NCBI RefSeq assembly: GCF_014649815.1
Contig: NZ_BMTT01000027.1
Location: 1 to 59,511 of the forward strand
Reading direction: 5' to 3'
Length of the DNA: 59,511 nucleotides
Origin: Streptomyces mutabilis
Lineage (GTDB): Bacteria > Actinomycetota > Actinomycetes > Streptomycetales > Streptomycetaceae
Part shown: positions 35,236 to 43,872 of the stretch, piece by piece
How positions within the stretch are numbered: the stretch's first letter is position 1
Layout of the letters: every line of letters starts with the position of its first letter
Position numbers and translations under genes: made by a program
The notes under the pieces: model-generated
The model's input: only the letters and a program-made list of their open reading frames with translations
What the model was told of the DNA's origin: nothing
Databases searched by the model: none

Positions 35236-36297
35236 GTGTGCCGTAGGACAGGGCAGGGAACGGAAGTTCCTGTACGTTTCTCGACTAGTTCCGTCCTCGC
35301 TGAATGGCACGATCACGAACTCCCCCATGCTGTGACGGCTGTGCGCCGCTCTGTTCAAGACGTGCCCAGGGCTTGGCTGCCTCCTGGCCGCGTACCGGAC
35401 GTCCGCCGGGCAGCGGCCGCGGGAGCGTCTGGTACAGGTGGTCCTTCAACGCAGGTGGTCCATCAACGGCCGAGGGGCTGCCGCTTGGGCGAATGCCGGA
35501 AAGCGTGTCTTGTCGCGGTCTCAGTGCGACGGAAGCCGGGCCCGCACCCGGCTGCGGAACAGAACCGTTTCGGCGAGGTGGCAGGAGCACGCCCTCGCCC
35601 ATGGTTCCTTCGGCACGTTAACGGATGATCAGACGTCGCTCAACACCCTCTGTGCGAGTACCGCTCCAGGCAGGCGGGGCGGCTTAGATGATGGCCAGAA
35701 GTGATCGATCATCGATCGTAACTTCGGAATCTCGTTGACCTTCGATTCCCTGGCTCATAGGTTCGCTCCGGAATCTGATTCCGCTTGCCGGAAAGTCATG
35801 TGTCTCCGGGGGACGTCTTGTCATCCCGCCTCCGGCCGGGTAAACCCGCACGCCCGGTCGCTCATGAGCCATTGCCGGACCGCTTCAACAAGAAGGGTTC
35901 TGCGATGGCTCCCGGAACGAGAAAGGCACCGCCATGTCCCAGCAAGCGAAGGATCCGGACACGCAGCTCTTCTGCCGGTCCTGGTGCATTCCGCCGCCGA
36001 GCGCTCCGGCACCCGCCGGCTGAGGTCGCTCGGCGGCACCGCCGAGACCGGGATTCCGGTGCCCGAGTCGGCCCCGCCGGGTCGGGCACCGTCGCCTGCC
36101 TCGGCACCGACGTCGACGGAATCGCCGGGCCACGGCGGAGTTGGTGGGCAAGGTCCGCGCCGACGACATCACCCGGGAGGAGATGTCCGGCACGGACTTC
36201 ACCGTCCCCACCGCCGGGTCGCGCCGTGCGCTGTTCGGCACGGGCATCGTGCCGCCCGGCCGGGAGGCGATCCCCGGCCCGGGACGGAAGCATCCGT
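35236..36297. other. Long non-coding boundary region left of the synthase operon
   Basis: About 1.06 kb. It contains regulatory-looking palindromes (35703-35783), a 29-codon frame with a good ribosome site (AAAGG before ATG 35934, MSQQAKDPDTQLF), and scattered protein-like pieces in three frames (PVLVHSAAERSGTRRLRSLG, ELVGKVRADDITREEMSGTD, FTVPTAGSRRALFGTGIVPP). These look like one decayed gene with indels. The family is not recognised. Confidence 0.4.
35703..35783. promoter_or_regulatory. Cluster of palindromes, candidate operator region
   Basis: GATCGAT C ATCGATC (35703-35717) is a perfect 7-bp inverted repeat. CGGAATC occurs again near 35724, GATTCC near 35744, and CGGAATC T GATTCCG (35769-35783) is another perfect 7-bp inverted repeat. 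Repeated GGAATC half-sites within 60 bases suggest a transcription-factor binding region. Confidence 0.45.
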
Positions 36298-37104
36298 TCA
36301 GGCCGCGGCGTATCCGCCGTCCACGGGGTAGAAGCCGCCGTAGGCGAACGACGCCCGGTCCGAGAGCAGGAACGCGGTCAGTTCGGCGACCTCCTCCGGG
36401 GTGCCGAACCGGCCCGCCGGGTGCAGGTCCCTGAAGTAGCGCTTGGCCTCGTCGTCGAAGTCCACGAGGAACTCGGTGTCCACGAATCCCGGACCGATCG
36501 CGTTGATCCGTACCCCCAGGGGTGCGTATTCGAGGGCGGAGGTCTTGGTGAGGCCGATCAGGCCGTGCTTGGCGGTGGTGTACGCCGGCGAGCCGGGCAG
36601 CACCTTCACGCTCAGGATGGACCCGACGTTGACGACGGCGCCGCCGCCGGACGCGACGATGGCGGGCAGTTCGTGGTGGAGGCAGTTGAAGACGCCGGTC
36701 AGGTTCGTGGCGATGACCCGCGCGAACTCCTCGGGCGGGAACTCCCCGGTGATGCCCTTGGGCCCGGGCACCGCGGCGTTGTTGACCGCCAGGTGCAGCC
36801 CGCCGAAGGTGTCCACGGCGGCCCGGACGGAGGCCGCCACGGCGTCCGGGGAGGTGACGTCCGCCGCGAAGGCGAGCGCGCGGCCTCCCTCGGCGGTGAT
36901 CTCGGCAGCCGTCTTCTCCAGCTTCCGCGGGTCGCGGCCGGTGACCACGACGGCCGCCCCGGCCCGGGCGAGCCGGAGGGCGACGGCCCGGCCGATGCCG
37001 GAGCCTCCGCCGGTGATCAGGGCGGTCCGGCCGGCGAACCCCTCCGGCGCGGTCGCGCCGCTTCCCGCTGCGGGGGGCTCGGGAGCGGTGAAGTTCTCGG
37101 ACAT
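36298..37104 (-). CDS. SDR-family oxidoreductase, last gene of the synthase operon
   Basis: A 268-residue classical SDR. An 18-residue Pro/Ala-rich leader precedes FAGRTALITGGGSGIGRAVA (cofactor site). Further motifs are VTGRDPRK (NADP-type Arg), NNAAVPGPKG, NVGSILS (Ser), YTTAK (Tyr-x-x-x-Lys) and a C-terminal FYPVDGGYAAA. It lies 18 bases downstream of the flavoprotein gene. Proposed role: ketone or alcohol redox chemistry on the polyketide product; the substrate is not known. Confidence 0.88.
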   Translation of the reverse strand: MSENFTAPEPPAAGSGATAPEGFAGRTALITGGGSGIGRAVALRLARAGAAVVVTGRDPRKLEKTAAEITAEGGRALAFAADVTSPDAVAASVRAAVDTFGGLHLAVNNAAVPGPKGITGEFPPEEFARVIATNLTGVFNCLHHELPAIVASGGGAVVNVGSILSVKVLPGSPAYTTAKHGLIGLTKTSALEYAPLGVRINAIGPGFVDTEFLVDFDDEAKRYFRDLHPAGRFGTPEEVAELTAFLLSDRASFAYGGFYPVDGGYAAA

Positions 37105-37122
37105 GGTTCGGCTTCCTTCTGC

Positions 37123-38478
37123 TCAGGTGTGCTGGGTGGTGGACAGGGCCGGAGAGCGACGGGACGCCGTCAGCGCGCGCAAGGCCGTGCGGGGCCGGAG
37201 CACGGCGGTCGGCGGTACGAGGAGCTGCTGGACGTCCATGAGGGTGCGGTTGACCGGCGCGGAGACGTGACTGGCCAGCAGGACCCGCCCGGTGTACCAG
37301 TTGAGGAACCGGGTGCCGCGCGGCCGCGGGCCGGTGGTCTCCGGGTGTGTGAAGTCATTGCCGGCCGCCATCTGCCAGGGGCCGTCGATGGCGCGTGCGG
37401 CGGTGGCGAAGTACGTACGGGCCATGGCGGCGCCCGTGCCGCCGTGTTGGTCCAAAGTACGGCCCAGAGCCGCCGCTTGCAGGGCGGCGAGGGTCATGCC
37501 CTGCCCGTACAGCGGGTTGAGGCTGCACAGGGCGTCGCCGATGACGGCGTACCCGGACGGCGGCGTACGCAGCCGCTCGTACCGGCGCCTGCGCGCGGCG
37601 GGGAAGGTGAACTTGCGAGCCGGGGATGCGGCCAGCGGTTCGGCGTCCCGCACGATGTCGCGGACCGCCCGGCTGGGCAGCGCGGCGGCGAACTCGGTGA
37701 AGCCGGCCGGGTCGACGGGGGCGTGGGTGCGGTGCCAGCCGCCCAGGGTTACCATCCACCGGTCGTCCTCCACCGCGAACACGGCCGCGGCCCGCTTGTC
37801 GCCACGGGCGCCCGCCATCAGGTGCAGCAGTCCGCCGTCGGCGAGGCGTTCGCCGGAGCGGCGGTGGTAGAGGCGGGTGGTGTAGCCGACGTCGACCTTG
37901 ACGGCGTCGACCTCGGGAGCCTGGCAGCCGAGGCCGCTCAGCAAGGGGTCGGCCGGGGCCCCGCCGCGTCCCGAGGCGTTGACGACGAGATCGGCGCGGA
38001 GCGTCTCGCCGGTGTGCAGCTCCACCCCGGTGACGTGGTCGGGGGTGCCGGCGAGGGCCCGTACGGTGGTCCGGTCGCGGATCTCCAGGCCGGCCAGGGC
38101 CGCCGTCCTGGACCGGACGGTGGCCTCCAGCAGGGCGCGGGTGAGGCTGATTCCCCGGCCGGTGCTGCGGAAGCGGCGTCGCAGTGCTCCCATCTGGTGC
38201 ATGAGGAGGTCGTGGCCGGGGTCGAAGGGCACCGCGCCTGCTCGGAGCAGGTCGGCCTCGAGCCCCGGGAACAGCTCTTCCAGCTGCTGTTTGCCCCGTA
38301 GCAGCAGGGCGTGCCCGTGGTCGCCGTGCGGCACTCCGCGCCGGGGCTCGGCCCGGCCGGGCAGGGTGTCGCGGTCGAGGACCGTCACCCTGCCGAACCG
38401 CTCGGCGAGCACGCGGGCCGCCGCCAGCCCGCCCATCGACGCTCCGATCACGACCGCGTGACCGCTGTCGCCCCTCAT
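37123..38478 (-). CDS. FAD-dependent oxidoreductase (flavoprotein monooxygenase-like)
   Basis: A 451-residue flavoprotein. It has a Rossmann motif (VVIGASMGGLAAARVLAERF), a second FAD motif (GYAVIGDALCSLNPLYGQGM) and an unusual GVPHGDHGHALLLRGKQQLE segment seen in bacterial halogenase/hydroxylase-like flavoproteins. The Trp-x-Trp-x-x-Ile halogenase motif is not seen, so halogenation is not supported. ATG 38478 follows AGGAGAGGAACGG. It sits between the MDR and SDR genes in the operon. Likely hydroxylation, epoxidation or dehydrogenation of the product. Confidence 0.82.
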   Translation of the reverse strand: MRGDSGHAVVIGASMGGLAAARVLAERFGRVTVLDRDTLPGRAEPRRGVPHGDHGHALLLRGKQQLEELFPGLEADLLRAGAVPFDPGHDLLMHQMGALRRRFRSTGRGISLTRALLEATVRSRTAALAGLEIRDRTTVRALAGTPDHVTGVELHTGETLRADLVVNASGRGGAPADPLLSGLGCQAPEVDAVKVDVGYTTRLYHRRSGERLADGGLLHLMAGARGDKRAAAVFAVEDDRWMVTLGGWHRTHAPVDPAGFTEFAAALPSRAVRDIVRDAEPLAASPARKFTFPAARRRRYERLRTPPSGYAVIGDALCSLNPLYGQGMTLAALQAAALGRTLDQHGGTGAAMARTYFATAARAIDGPWQMAAGNDFTHPETTGPRPRGTRFLNWYTGRVLLASHVSAPVNRTLMDVQQLLVPPTAVLRPRTALRALTASRRSPALSTTQHT

Positions 38479-38533
38479 CCGTTCCTCTCCTCCTGTGTCG
38501 CCATGTGTCGGCCGGCGTGCTCCGGCCGGCGGC

Positions 38534-39553
38534 TCAGAGCCGTACGAGGGTCTTGCCGACGTTGTCGCCGCGGAAGAGGCCGAGGAAGGCCCGCACAGCG
38601 CTGTCGATGCCGTCGGCGTGGGTCTCCCGCCAGGTGAGTTCACCGGAGCGGACCCAGGGGGTGACCTCCTCGGTGAAGCGCGGCAGGAGGTCCTGGAAGT
38701 CGGTGACGATCATGCCGCGGAGGGTCAGCCGCTTGCCGATGGCCTGGGCGAGGTTGCGGGGCCCGGGCGGTGCCTCGACGTCGTTGTACTGGGCGATGGC
38801 CCCGCACAGCGCGATCCTGCCGTGTTCGTTCATGGCGTGGATCGCGGCTTCGAGATGGTCGCCTCCCACGGTGTCGACGTAGAGGTCGATGCCGTCGGGC
38901 GCGGCCTGGGCGAGCTGCTCGGCGACCGGTGCGGTGCGGTAGTTGAAGGCGGCGTCGAAGCCGAGTTCCTCGACGAGCAGCCGGACCTTCTCGTCGCTGC
39001 CCGCGGAGCCGATGACCCGGGTCGCTCCCTTGAGCCGGGCCATCTGGCCCGCCTGGCTGCCGACCGCTCCGGCGGCGCCGGACACGAAGACGGTGTCGCC
39101 CTTGCGGAAGGACGCGACGTGGAAGAGAGCGGCGTAGGCGGAGAGCCCGGTCATGCCGAGCACGCTCAGGTAGGCGGTGAGCGGGGCGGCCTCGGGGTCG
39201 ACGCGGGTGGCCTCGGCGGCCGGGACGACGGCGTGCTCACGCCAGCCCGCGAAGTGCAGCACGTGGTCACCGGGGGTGAATCCCTCGGCCGTTGAGGCGA
39301 CGACCTCGCCCACGGCGTGGCCGGCGAGCGGCTCGTCGAGCGCGTAGGGCGGGAAGTAGGCGTAGCCGGGGGTGTCGCCCATGCGGCCGCGCATGTAGGG
39401 GTCGACGGAGAAGTAGGCGTTGCGGACGAGGAGCCGGCCGTCCTCGAGCGGGGCGAGGGGGGTCTCGCGCAGGGCGAAGTCCTGCGGGGACGGTTCGCCG
39501 ACGGGGCGGGCCACGAGGTGCCAGGCGCGGGTGGTGGCGGGCGGTTCGAGCAT
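38534..39553 (-). CDS. MDR-superfamily NADP-dependent oxidoreductase (CurA/leukotriene-B4-dehydrogenase type)
   Basis: A 339-residue zinc-independent medium-chain reductase. Typical features are SVDPYMRGRMGDTPGYAYFP, GHAVGEVVASTAEGF, TGLSAYAALF, the nucleotide motif VFVSGAAGAVGSQAGQMARL and NYRTAPVAEQLAQAAPDGID, then LYVDTVGGDHLEAAI. Family members reduce alpha,beta-unsaturated ketones or aldehydes with NADPH. It could act as a trans enoyl or enone reductase on the chain or a tailored product. It lies 18 bases downstream of the flavin monooxygenase gene. Confidence 0.88.
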   Translation of the reverse strand: MLEPPATTRAWHLVARPVGEPSPQDFALRETPLAPLEDGRLLVRNAYFSVDPYMRGRMGDTPGYAYFPPYALDEPLAGHAVGEVVASTAEGFTPGDHVLHFAGWREHAVVPAAEATRVDPEAAPLTAYLSVLGMTGLSAYAALFHVASFRKGDTVFVSGAAGAVGSQAGQMARLKGATRVIGSAGSDEKVRLLVEELGFDAAFNYRTAPVAEQLAQAAPDGIDLYVDTVGGDHLEAAIHAMNEHGRIALCGAIAQYNDVEAPPGPRNLAQAIGKRLTLRGMIVTDFQDLLPRFTEEVTPWVRSGELTWRETHADGIDSAVRAFLGLFRGDNVGKTLVRL

Positions 39554-39571
39554 CTGTGGTGTCCTTCGGGG

Positions 39572-40819
39572 TCAGGGGGCCGGGTGGTGCGGGGGCCGGC
39601 GCAGGTCGACGGGGTCTACGGGGTGCGGTTGGTTCAGCAGCCGGTCGAAGACCCGGTACTTGACGGGCAGTGCGTCGAGGGTGCGCATGCGGGCCCGGCG
39701 CAGGAAGGTCTGCCACGGGGTGTGCAGGGCGAGGGACGCCTCCTGGCGGCGCTGGAAGGCGGTCACGAACTCCTTGTGCTTGCGGCGGGCGGTGATGAAC
39801 GCGGCGAAGACCTCTGCCCGTACGACGCCGTCCCGCGCCCCGTCGGCGAGGGCGGAGGCGATCAGCGGGGTGAGGCCCACCACGTCCTGGATGGCGAGGT
39901 TGACGCCCTGGCCGAGGGTGGGCGTCGCGGTGTGGGAGGCGTCGCCGACGAGGATCAGCCCGTCGCGGGCCCACTGGCTCACCGAGGCGTTGAAGACCTC
40001 CAGGAAACTGGTGTCCTCCCAGGAGTGCAGGTGGGTGCGGACCAGCGGTGCGAGGCGGGGGTCGATGGCCGCCACCCGTTCCCGGAAGGCGTCGAATCCC
40101 TCCGCGCGCAGGGCGCCGAGCCCTCGTTTGGGCAGGTTGTGGCTGACCCGGAGGGCGTCCGGGTAGGTCGGCAGAACGGCGAGGTGCCGGTCGCGGTCGA
40201 CGACGAGTTCGGAGCGCAGCTCCCACCCGTCCGGGCGGGGCAGCCGGAAGGAGAGCAGGTCGCGTTCGGCTTGCAGTACCGACGGGTCCAGGCCCGCTGC
40301 CTTGCGGACCTTGGAGAAGCGCCCGTCGGCGCCGACGACGAGGCGGGCGCGCACCTCGGTGGTCGTGCCGTCCGGCCCGCGCAGTACCGCGCCGCGCACG
40401 GCGCCGTCGTGTTCGATCAGCGAGGTGAAACGGGTGCCCGCGGCGAAGGTGTGCTGCGGCAGGCCGGTGGCCGCCTCGTGGAGCATGCGGATCAGCGGCG
40501 GCTGCGGGAACTCGATCGGGAGGGTGCCGATGGCGAAGCGCCGGTAGTCGACGTGGAAGACCTGGCGGCCCTCCAGCCACATTGCGACACCGGTGCTGCT
40601 CAGGTACCCGTGGGCTTCGAGTGCGTCGCCGAAGCCGAGGGCGCGCAGTGCCAGTACGGAGGGGGCGGCGAGGCTCTCGCCGCGGAAGTCGCGTTCGAAG
40701 TCGGGCTGTTTGTCGACGACGAGGACGTCGACGCCGCGGCGGGCGAGCAACGTGCCCAGCAGCGCGCCGGCCGGTCCGCTGCCCACGATCAGTACGTCGG
40801 TCTCGTTGGGGATTCCCAT
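39572..40819 (-). CDS. FAD-dependent aromatic-hydroxylase-type monooxygenase
   Basis: A 415-residue class A flavoprotein monooxygenase (PHBH fold). It has VLIVGSGPAGALLGTLLARR (dinucleotide site), GESLAAPSVLALRALGFGD, VVGADGRFSKVRKAAGL (DG motif) and LILVGDASHTATPTLGQGVN (GD motif). A C-terminal 60-residue helical tail is present. These enzymes hydroxylate or epoxidise electron-rich substrates with NAD(P)H and oxygen. Its ATG is separated by one base from the aldehyde dehydrogenase stop, so the two are translationally coupled. Confidence 0.87.
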   Translation of the reverse strand: MGIPNETDVLIVGSGPAGALLGTLLARRGVDVLVVDKQPDFERDFRGESLAAPSVLALRALGFGDALEAHGYLSSTGVAMWLEGRQVFHVDYRRFAIGTLPIEFPQPPLIRMLHEAATGLPQHTFAAGTRFTSLIEHDGAVRGAVLRGPDGTTTEVRARLVVGADGRFSKVRKAAGLDPSVLQAERDLLSFRLPRPDGWELRSELVVDRDRHLAVLPTYPDALRVSHNLPKRGLGALRAEGFDAFRERVAAIDPRLAPLVRTHLHSWEDTSFLEVFNASVSQWARDGLILVGDASHTATPTLGQGVNLAIQDVVGLTPLIASALADGARDGVVRAEVFAAFITARRKHKEFVTAFQRRQEASLALHTPWQTFLRRARMRTLDALPVKYRVFDRLLNQPHPVDPVDLRRPPHHPAP

Positions 40820-40820
40820 G

Positions 40821-42332
40821 TCAGCGGCTCCCTGGCTGCTGTCGTGGGCCGCCGCGGCCGGCGCCGTGGACGACGCGGACGAGGCGGACCAGGGCGTCCA
40901 TGGTCCGGTCGGATCTGCGGAAGGAAAGCGGCTGGACGGGTGGCCGCAGCCACTGCCGGGCCACCGAGTGGGTGCGCGTGAACTCGCGCAGGCCCTCGGG
41001 GCCGTGGACACGGCCGAAGCCGGAGGCGCCGGTGCCGCCGAACGGCAGGGCGGGGATGCCCGCGAAGGCGAGGACGGAGTTGACGGAGACCATGCCGACG
41101 CGCAGCCGGCGTGCGATGGCCGTGGCTTGCGTGCGGGAGAACACCGCGGCGCCGAGCCCGTACGCGCAGGCGTTGGCCCGTTCCACGGCCTCGGCCGCGG
41201 AACGCACTCGGTTGATCACGAGCACCGGGCCGAAGGTCTCCCGGGTGAGCACGTCCGCGTCTTCCGGGACGTCGGCGAGGATCACCGGCGACACGTAGGG
41301 GGCGCGGACCGATTCCGGGCCGCCGAGCAGGGCGCGTCCGCCACGGCTCAGGGCGTCGCGGATGTGGTCCAGGACGATGCCGGGTTGCCCGGGGGTGGCC
41401 ATCGGGCCGATGTGGGCGTCCGGTCCGGGCCCGGTGCGCAGGGCCGCCGCCCGGTCGACGACGGTTTCGGTGAAGCGGTCGGCCACGTCCTGGTGCACGT
41501 AGACGCGTTCGACTCCGATGCAGGTCTGGCCGGCGTTGGCCAGGCCGCCCCAGACGACGGCGTCCGCGGCCGAGTCGAGGTCGGCGTCCCGGTCGACGAT
41601 GACGGCGTCCTTGCCGCCGCACTCCAGGAGGACGGGGGTCAGGTTCTCGGCGCAGGCTGCCATGACCCGTTTTCCGGTCTCGGTGGATCCGGTGAAGGCG
41701 ATCTTGTCGACACCGGAGCGGCACAGTGCCGCACCGGTGTCGCCACGGCCGAAGACCGCTTGGAGCACGTCGGGCCGGCCGGTGGCTTCGGCGAAGGTGG
41801 CGACCAGCCAGGCGCCGACGGCCGGCGTGTACTCGCTGGGTTTGAACACCACGGTGTTTCCCGCGGCCAGGGCGTGGGCGACCGGCCCGACGGGGATGAA
41901 CGCCGGGTAGTTCCACGGTCCGATGACTCCGACGACGCCGAGCGGATGGTGCTCGACGGTGGCGGTGTGGTGGAACATCAGCACGCCGGTGGGAACCCGG
42001 CGGGGCCGCAGCACCCGGCCGGCGTGGGCGGCCGCCCAGCGCAGGTGGTCGGCGACCAGGATCACCTCCAGCTGGGCGTCGGCTCTGGTCTTGCCGGTCT
42101 CCGCGGAGATCAGCCGGACCAGTTCGCCGACGCGGCGCAGGATCAGGCGTCGCCAGGCGTCGAGGTCCCGGGCGCGGCCGGCGTGGCCGAGCCGGGCCCA
42201 GGCGGGAGCGGCGGCCCGCGCGGCGGCGACGCGTTCAAACACCTCGGCGGTGCCGTGCACAGGGTACCGGCCCAGGGTGCGGCCGTCGCGCGGGTCGGCC
42301 GACACCAGCTGGTCGGGGGCGGTGACGGTCAT
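40821..42332 (-). CDS. Aldehyde dehydrogenase
   Basis: A 503-residue NAD(P)-dependent aldehyde dehydrogenase. It shows GVVGVIGPWNYPAFIPVGPV (substrate/cofactor entry), VVFKPSEYTP (Lys), AFTGSTETGKRVM, LLECGGKDAVIV (Glu, ECGGK in place of ELGGK), NAGQTCIGVERVYV (catalytic Cys) and TFGPVLVINRV. The C-terminus carries an extra basic segment (RPPVQPLSFRRSDRTMDALV), as in membrane-associated fatty-aldehyde enzymes. ATG 42332 overlaps the P450 stop (ATGA). Proposed role: oxidation of a P450-derived aldehyde to a carboxylic acid. Confidence 0.92.
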   Translation of the reverse strand: MTVTAPDQLVSADPRDGRTLGRYPVHGTAEVFERVAAARAAAPAWARLGHAGRARDLDAWRRLILRRVGELVRLISAETGKTRADAQLEVILVADHLRWAAAHAGRVLRPRRVPTGVLMFHHTATVEHHPLGVVGVIGPWNYPAFIPVGPVAHALAAGNTVVFKPSEYTPAVGAWLVATFAEATGRPDVLQAVFGRGDTGAALCRSGVDKIAFTGSTETGKRVMAACAENLTPVLLECGGKDAVIVDRDADLDSAADAVVWGGLANAGQTCIGVERVYVHQDVADRFTETVVDRAAALRTGPGPDAHIGPMATPGQPGIVLDHIRDALSRGGRALLGGPESVRAPYVSPVILADVPEDADVLTRETFGPVLVINRVRSAAEAVERANACAYGLGAAVFSRTQATAIARRLRVGMVSVNSVLAFAGIPALPFGGTGASGFGRVHGPEGLREFTRTHSVARQWLRPPVQPLSFRRSDRTMDALVRLVRVVHGAGRGGPRQQPGSR

Positions 42333-43741
42333 GCGCCCACCGCCACGGACGGCGCCTGGCCGTGGCGGCCGTCCAGGTCCCGGGGGTGCAGGCGTACGAG
42401 GACCTCGCTCATCGGCCGCAGGGAGACGGAGGTGTCGCCGTACCGGATGAAGTTGCCCGGCAGCAGGCTCAGCCGGAAACGCTGGCTGATCATGGCGACG
42501 GCGATGCGGAGTTCCAGCAGCGCCATGAAGTTCCCGATGCACATGCGGGCGCCCGCGCCGAACGGGAAGTACGTCATGCGGGGCCGCTCCTTGACGCGTT
42601 CCGGGTCGAAGCGGTGCGGGTCGAAGGCCTCGGGGTTGTCCCAGTGGCGCGGGTTGCGGTGCGAGACGAGGGGTGACAGCAGTACGGAGGAACCGGCCGG
42701 CACGTGGTAGCCGCCCAGTTCGTCTGCGGCGACGGCGTCGCGCGGGTAGACCCAGATCGGCGGGTACAGGCGCAGGCTCTCGTCGATGACCTGCCGGGTG
42801 TAGGGGAGTTCCTCCACGTCGTCGGGACCGGGCTCCCGGCCGCCGAGGACGCGTGCGATCTCGTCGTCCATCTCTGTCTGGACGGCCGGATTGTTGGCGA
42901 CCGACAGCAGCGTCCACAGCAGGGACACGGCGGTGGTCTCGTGTCCGGCGAGGTAGATGGTCAGCATCTCGTCGCGGACCTCGTCGTCCGTCCACCGCTG
43001 TCCCGTCACCGGGTCCGTGGCGGCCTCGATCAGCTCCATGAGCCGGCCTTCGCCCGTCGCCGCGTGGTGCTCGCGGATCTCGGTGACCAGACGAGTGAAG
43101 ATCCTGCGGTCGCGTGCGATGGTCCGGTTGCGCTTGGTCGGTACCCAGGACGGCAGCATCTCGGTGACCGAGCCGTGCTTGAACATGACCTCGATGACGT
43201 TGTCCACCACGTCCTTCAGGACGGGGACCGCGGGCCGGACGTCGTAGCCGAACAGGGAGCGGCTGAGGGTGACGAGGGTGAGCCGCAGGGTTTCGGTGAC
43301 CAGGTCGACGGGCTCGCCGCGGCGCGCCCGCTCCTCCCACTCGTCCAGCATCTCGCGCGTGGCGTCCACGACGTAGGGTGCGACCGCGTTCACCGCCTTG
43401 CGCAGGAACACCGGCTGGACGGCTCTGCGGTGCGCCTTCCAGAAGTCGCCGTCCGTGGTCAGCAGTCCGTCGCCCATGACGATGCGGAACTGCTCGTAGA
43501 GGGTGCCGCGGACGTAGTTGCCGTTGTTGTCCTTCAGGACGCGGCCGACGGCCTCCGGATCGGAGACCAGGTACACCTCCTGGGGGCCGAGCTTGATGCG
43601 GCTGATCTCGCCGTGGTCGCGCTGGACCCGCAGCAGGAACTCGGCGGTGGACTTCTTCCACTGCGGAAGGCTGCCCAGGACGGGGATGCCGCGGGGGCCC
43701 GGTACCGGGCGTGCGGTGGATGTGCGCGGCGTGCTGGTCAT
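42329..43741 (-). CDS. Cytochrome P450
   Basis: A 470-residue P450. It has a Pro-rich start (PVPGPRGIPVLGSLPQW), the I-helix AGHETTAVSLLWTLLS, the K-helix ESLRLYPP (ExxR), DPHRFDPERV and the heme-binding loop YFPFGAGARMCIGNFMALLE. Length and the GARMCIG loop resemble the CYP102/CYP110-like fatty-acid-type group more than the short macrolide P450s. It is coupled to the aldehyde dehydrogenase, supporting oxidation of an alkyl carbon. Electron partners are not encoded nearby. Confidence 0.93.
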   Translation of the reverse strand: MTSTPRTSTARPVPGPRGIPVLGSLPQWKKSTAEFLLRVQRDHGEISRIKLGPQEVYLVSDPEAVGRVLKDNNGNYVRGTLYEQFRIVMGDGLLTTDGDFWKAHRRAVQPVFLRKAVNAVAPYVVDATREMLDEWEERARRGEPVDLVTETLRLTLVTLSRSLFGYDVRPAVPVLKDVVDNVIEVMFKHGSVTEMLPSWVPTKRNRTIARDRRIFTRLVTEIREHHAATGEGRLMELIEAATDPVTGQRWTDDEVRDEMLTIYLAGHETTAVSLLWTLLSVANNPAVQTEMDDEIARVLGGREPGPDDVEELPYTRQVIDESLRLYPPIWVYPRDAVAADELGGYHVPAGSSVLLSPLVSHRNPRHWDNPEAFDPHRFDPERVKERPRMTYFPFGAGARMCIGNFMALLELRIAVAMISQRFRLSLLPGNFIRYGDTSVSLRPMSEVLVRLHPRDLDGRHGQAPSVAVGA

Positions 43742-43770
43742 GGTGTGGTCACCTCGTGGGTCGGCCGGTA

Positions 43771-43872
43771 CACGGCGCCGGGTCGGGGGGCGGACGGTTC
43801 ACGGCGCCGGGTCGGGGGGGACGTTTCACGGCGCCGGGTCGGGGGGCGGACGTTTCACGGCACCGGGAACTG
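43771..43872. repeat. Tandem 27-29-bp repeats at the 3' end of an SDR gene
   Basis: Three to four copies of a unit containing TTCACGGCGCCGGGTCGG then GGGGCGGACG follow one another. The last partial copy overlaps the stop codon of the SDR gene (TCACGGCACCGGGAA). The copies seem derived from this 3' end. They fill the 113-base gap before the P450 start and contain the palindrome CGGCGCCG. Confidence 0.8.

Noticed and set aside
35934-36023. 29-codon frame MSQQAKDPDTQLF... with two Cys as a possible peptide (RiPP) precursor
   Set aside because: It has a good ribosome site but no modification enzymes nearby, and the sequence continues as protein-like text in other frames, which fits a decayed gene better.
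37123-38478. Flavin-dependent halogenase in the operon
   Set aside because: The flavoprotein has halogenase-like fold features, but the WxWxIP motif and the usual Lys context were not seen, so only a general FAD oxidoreductase call is made.
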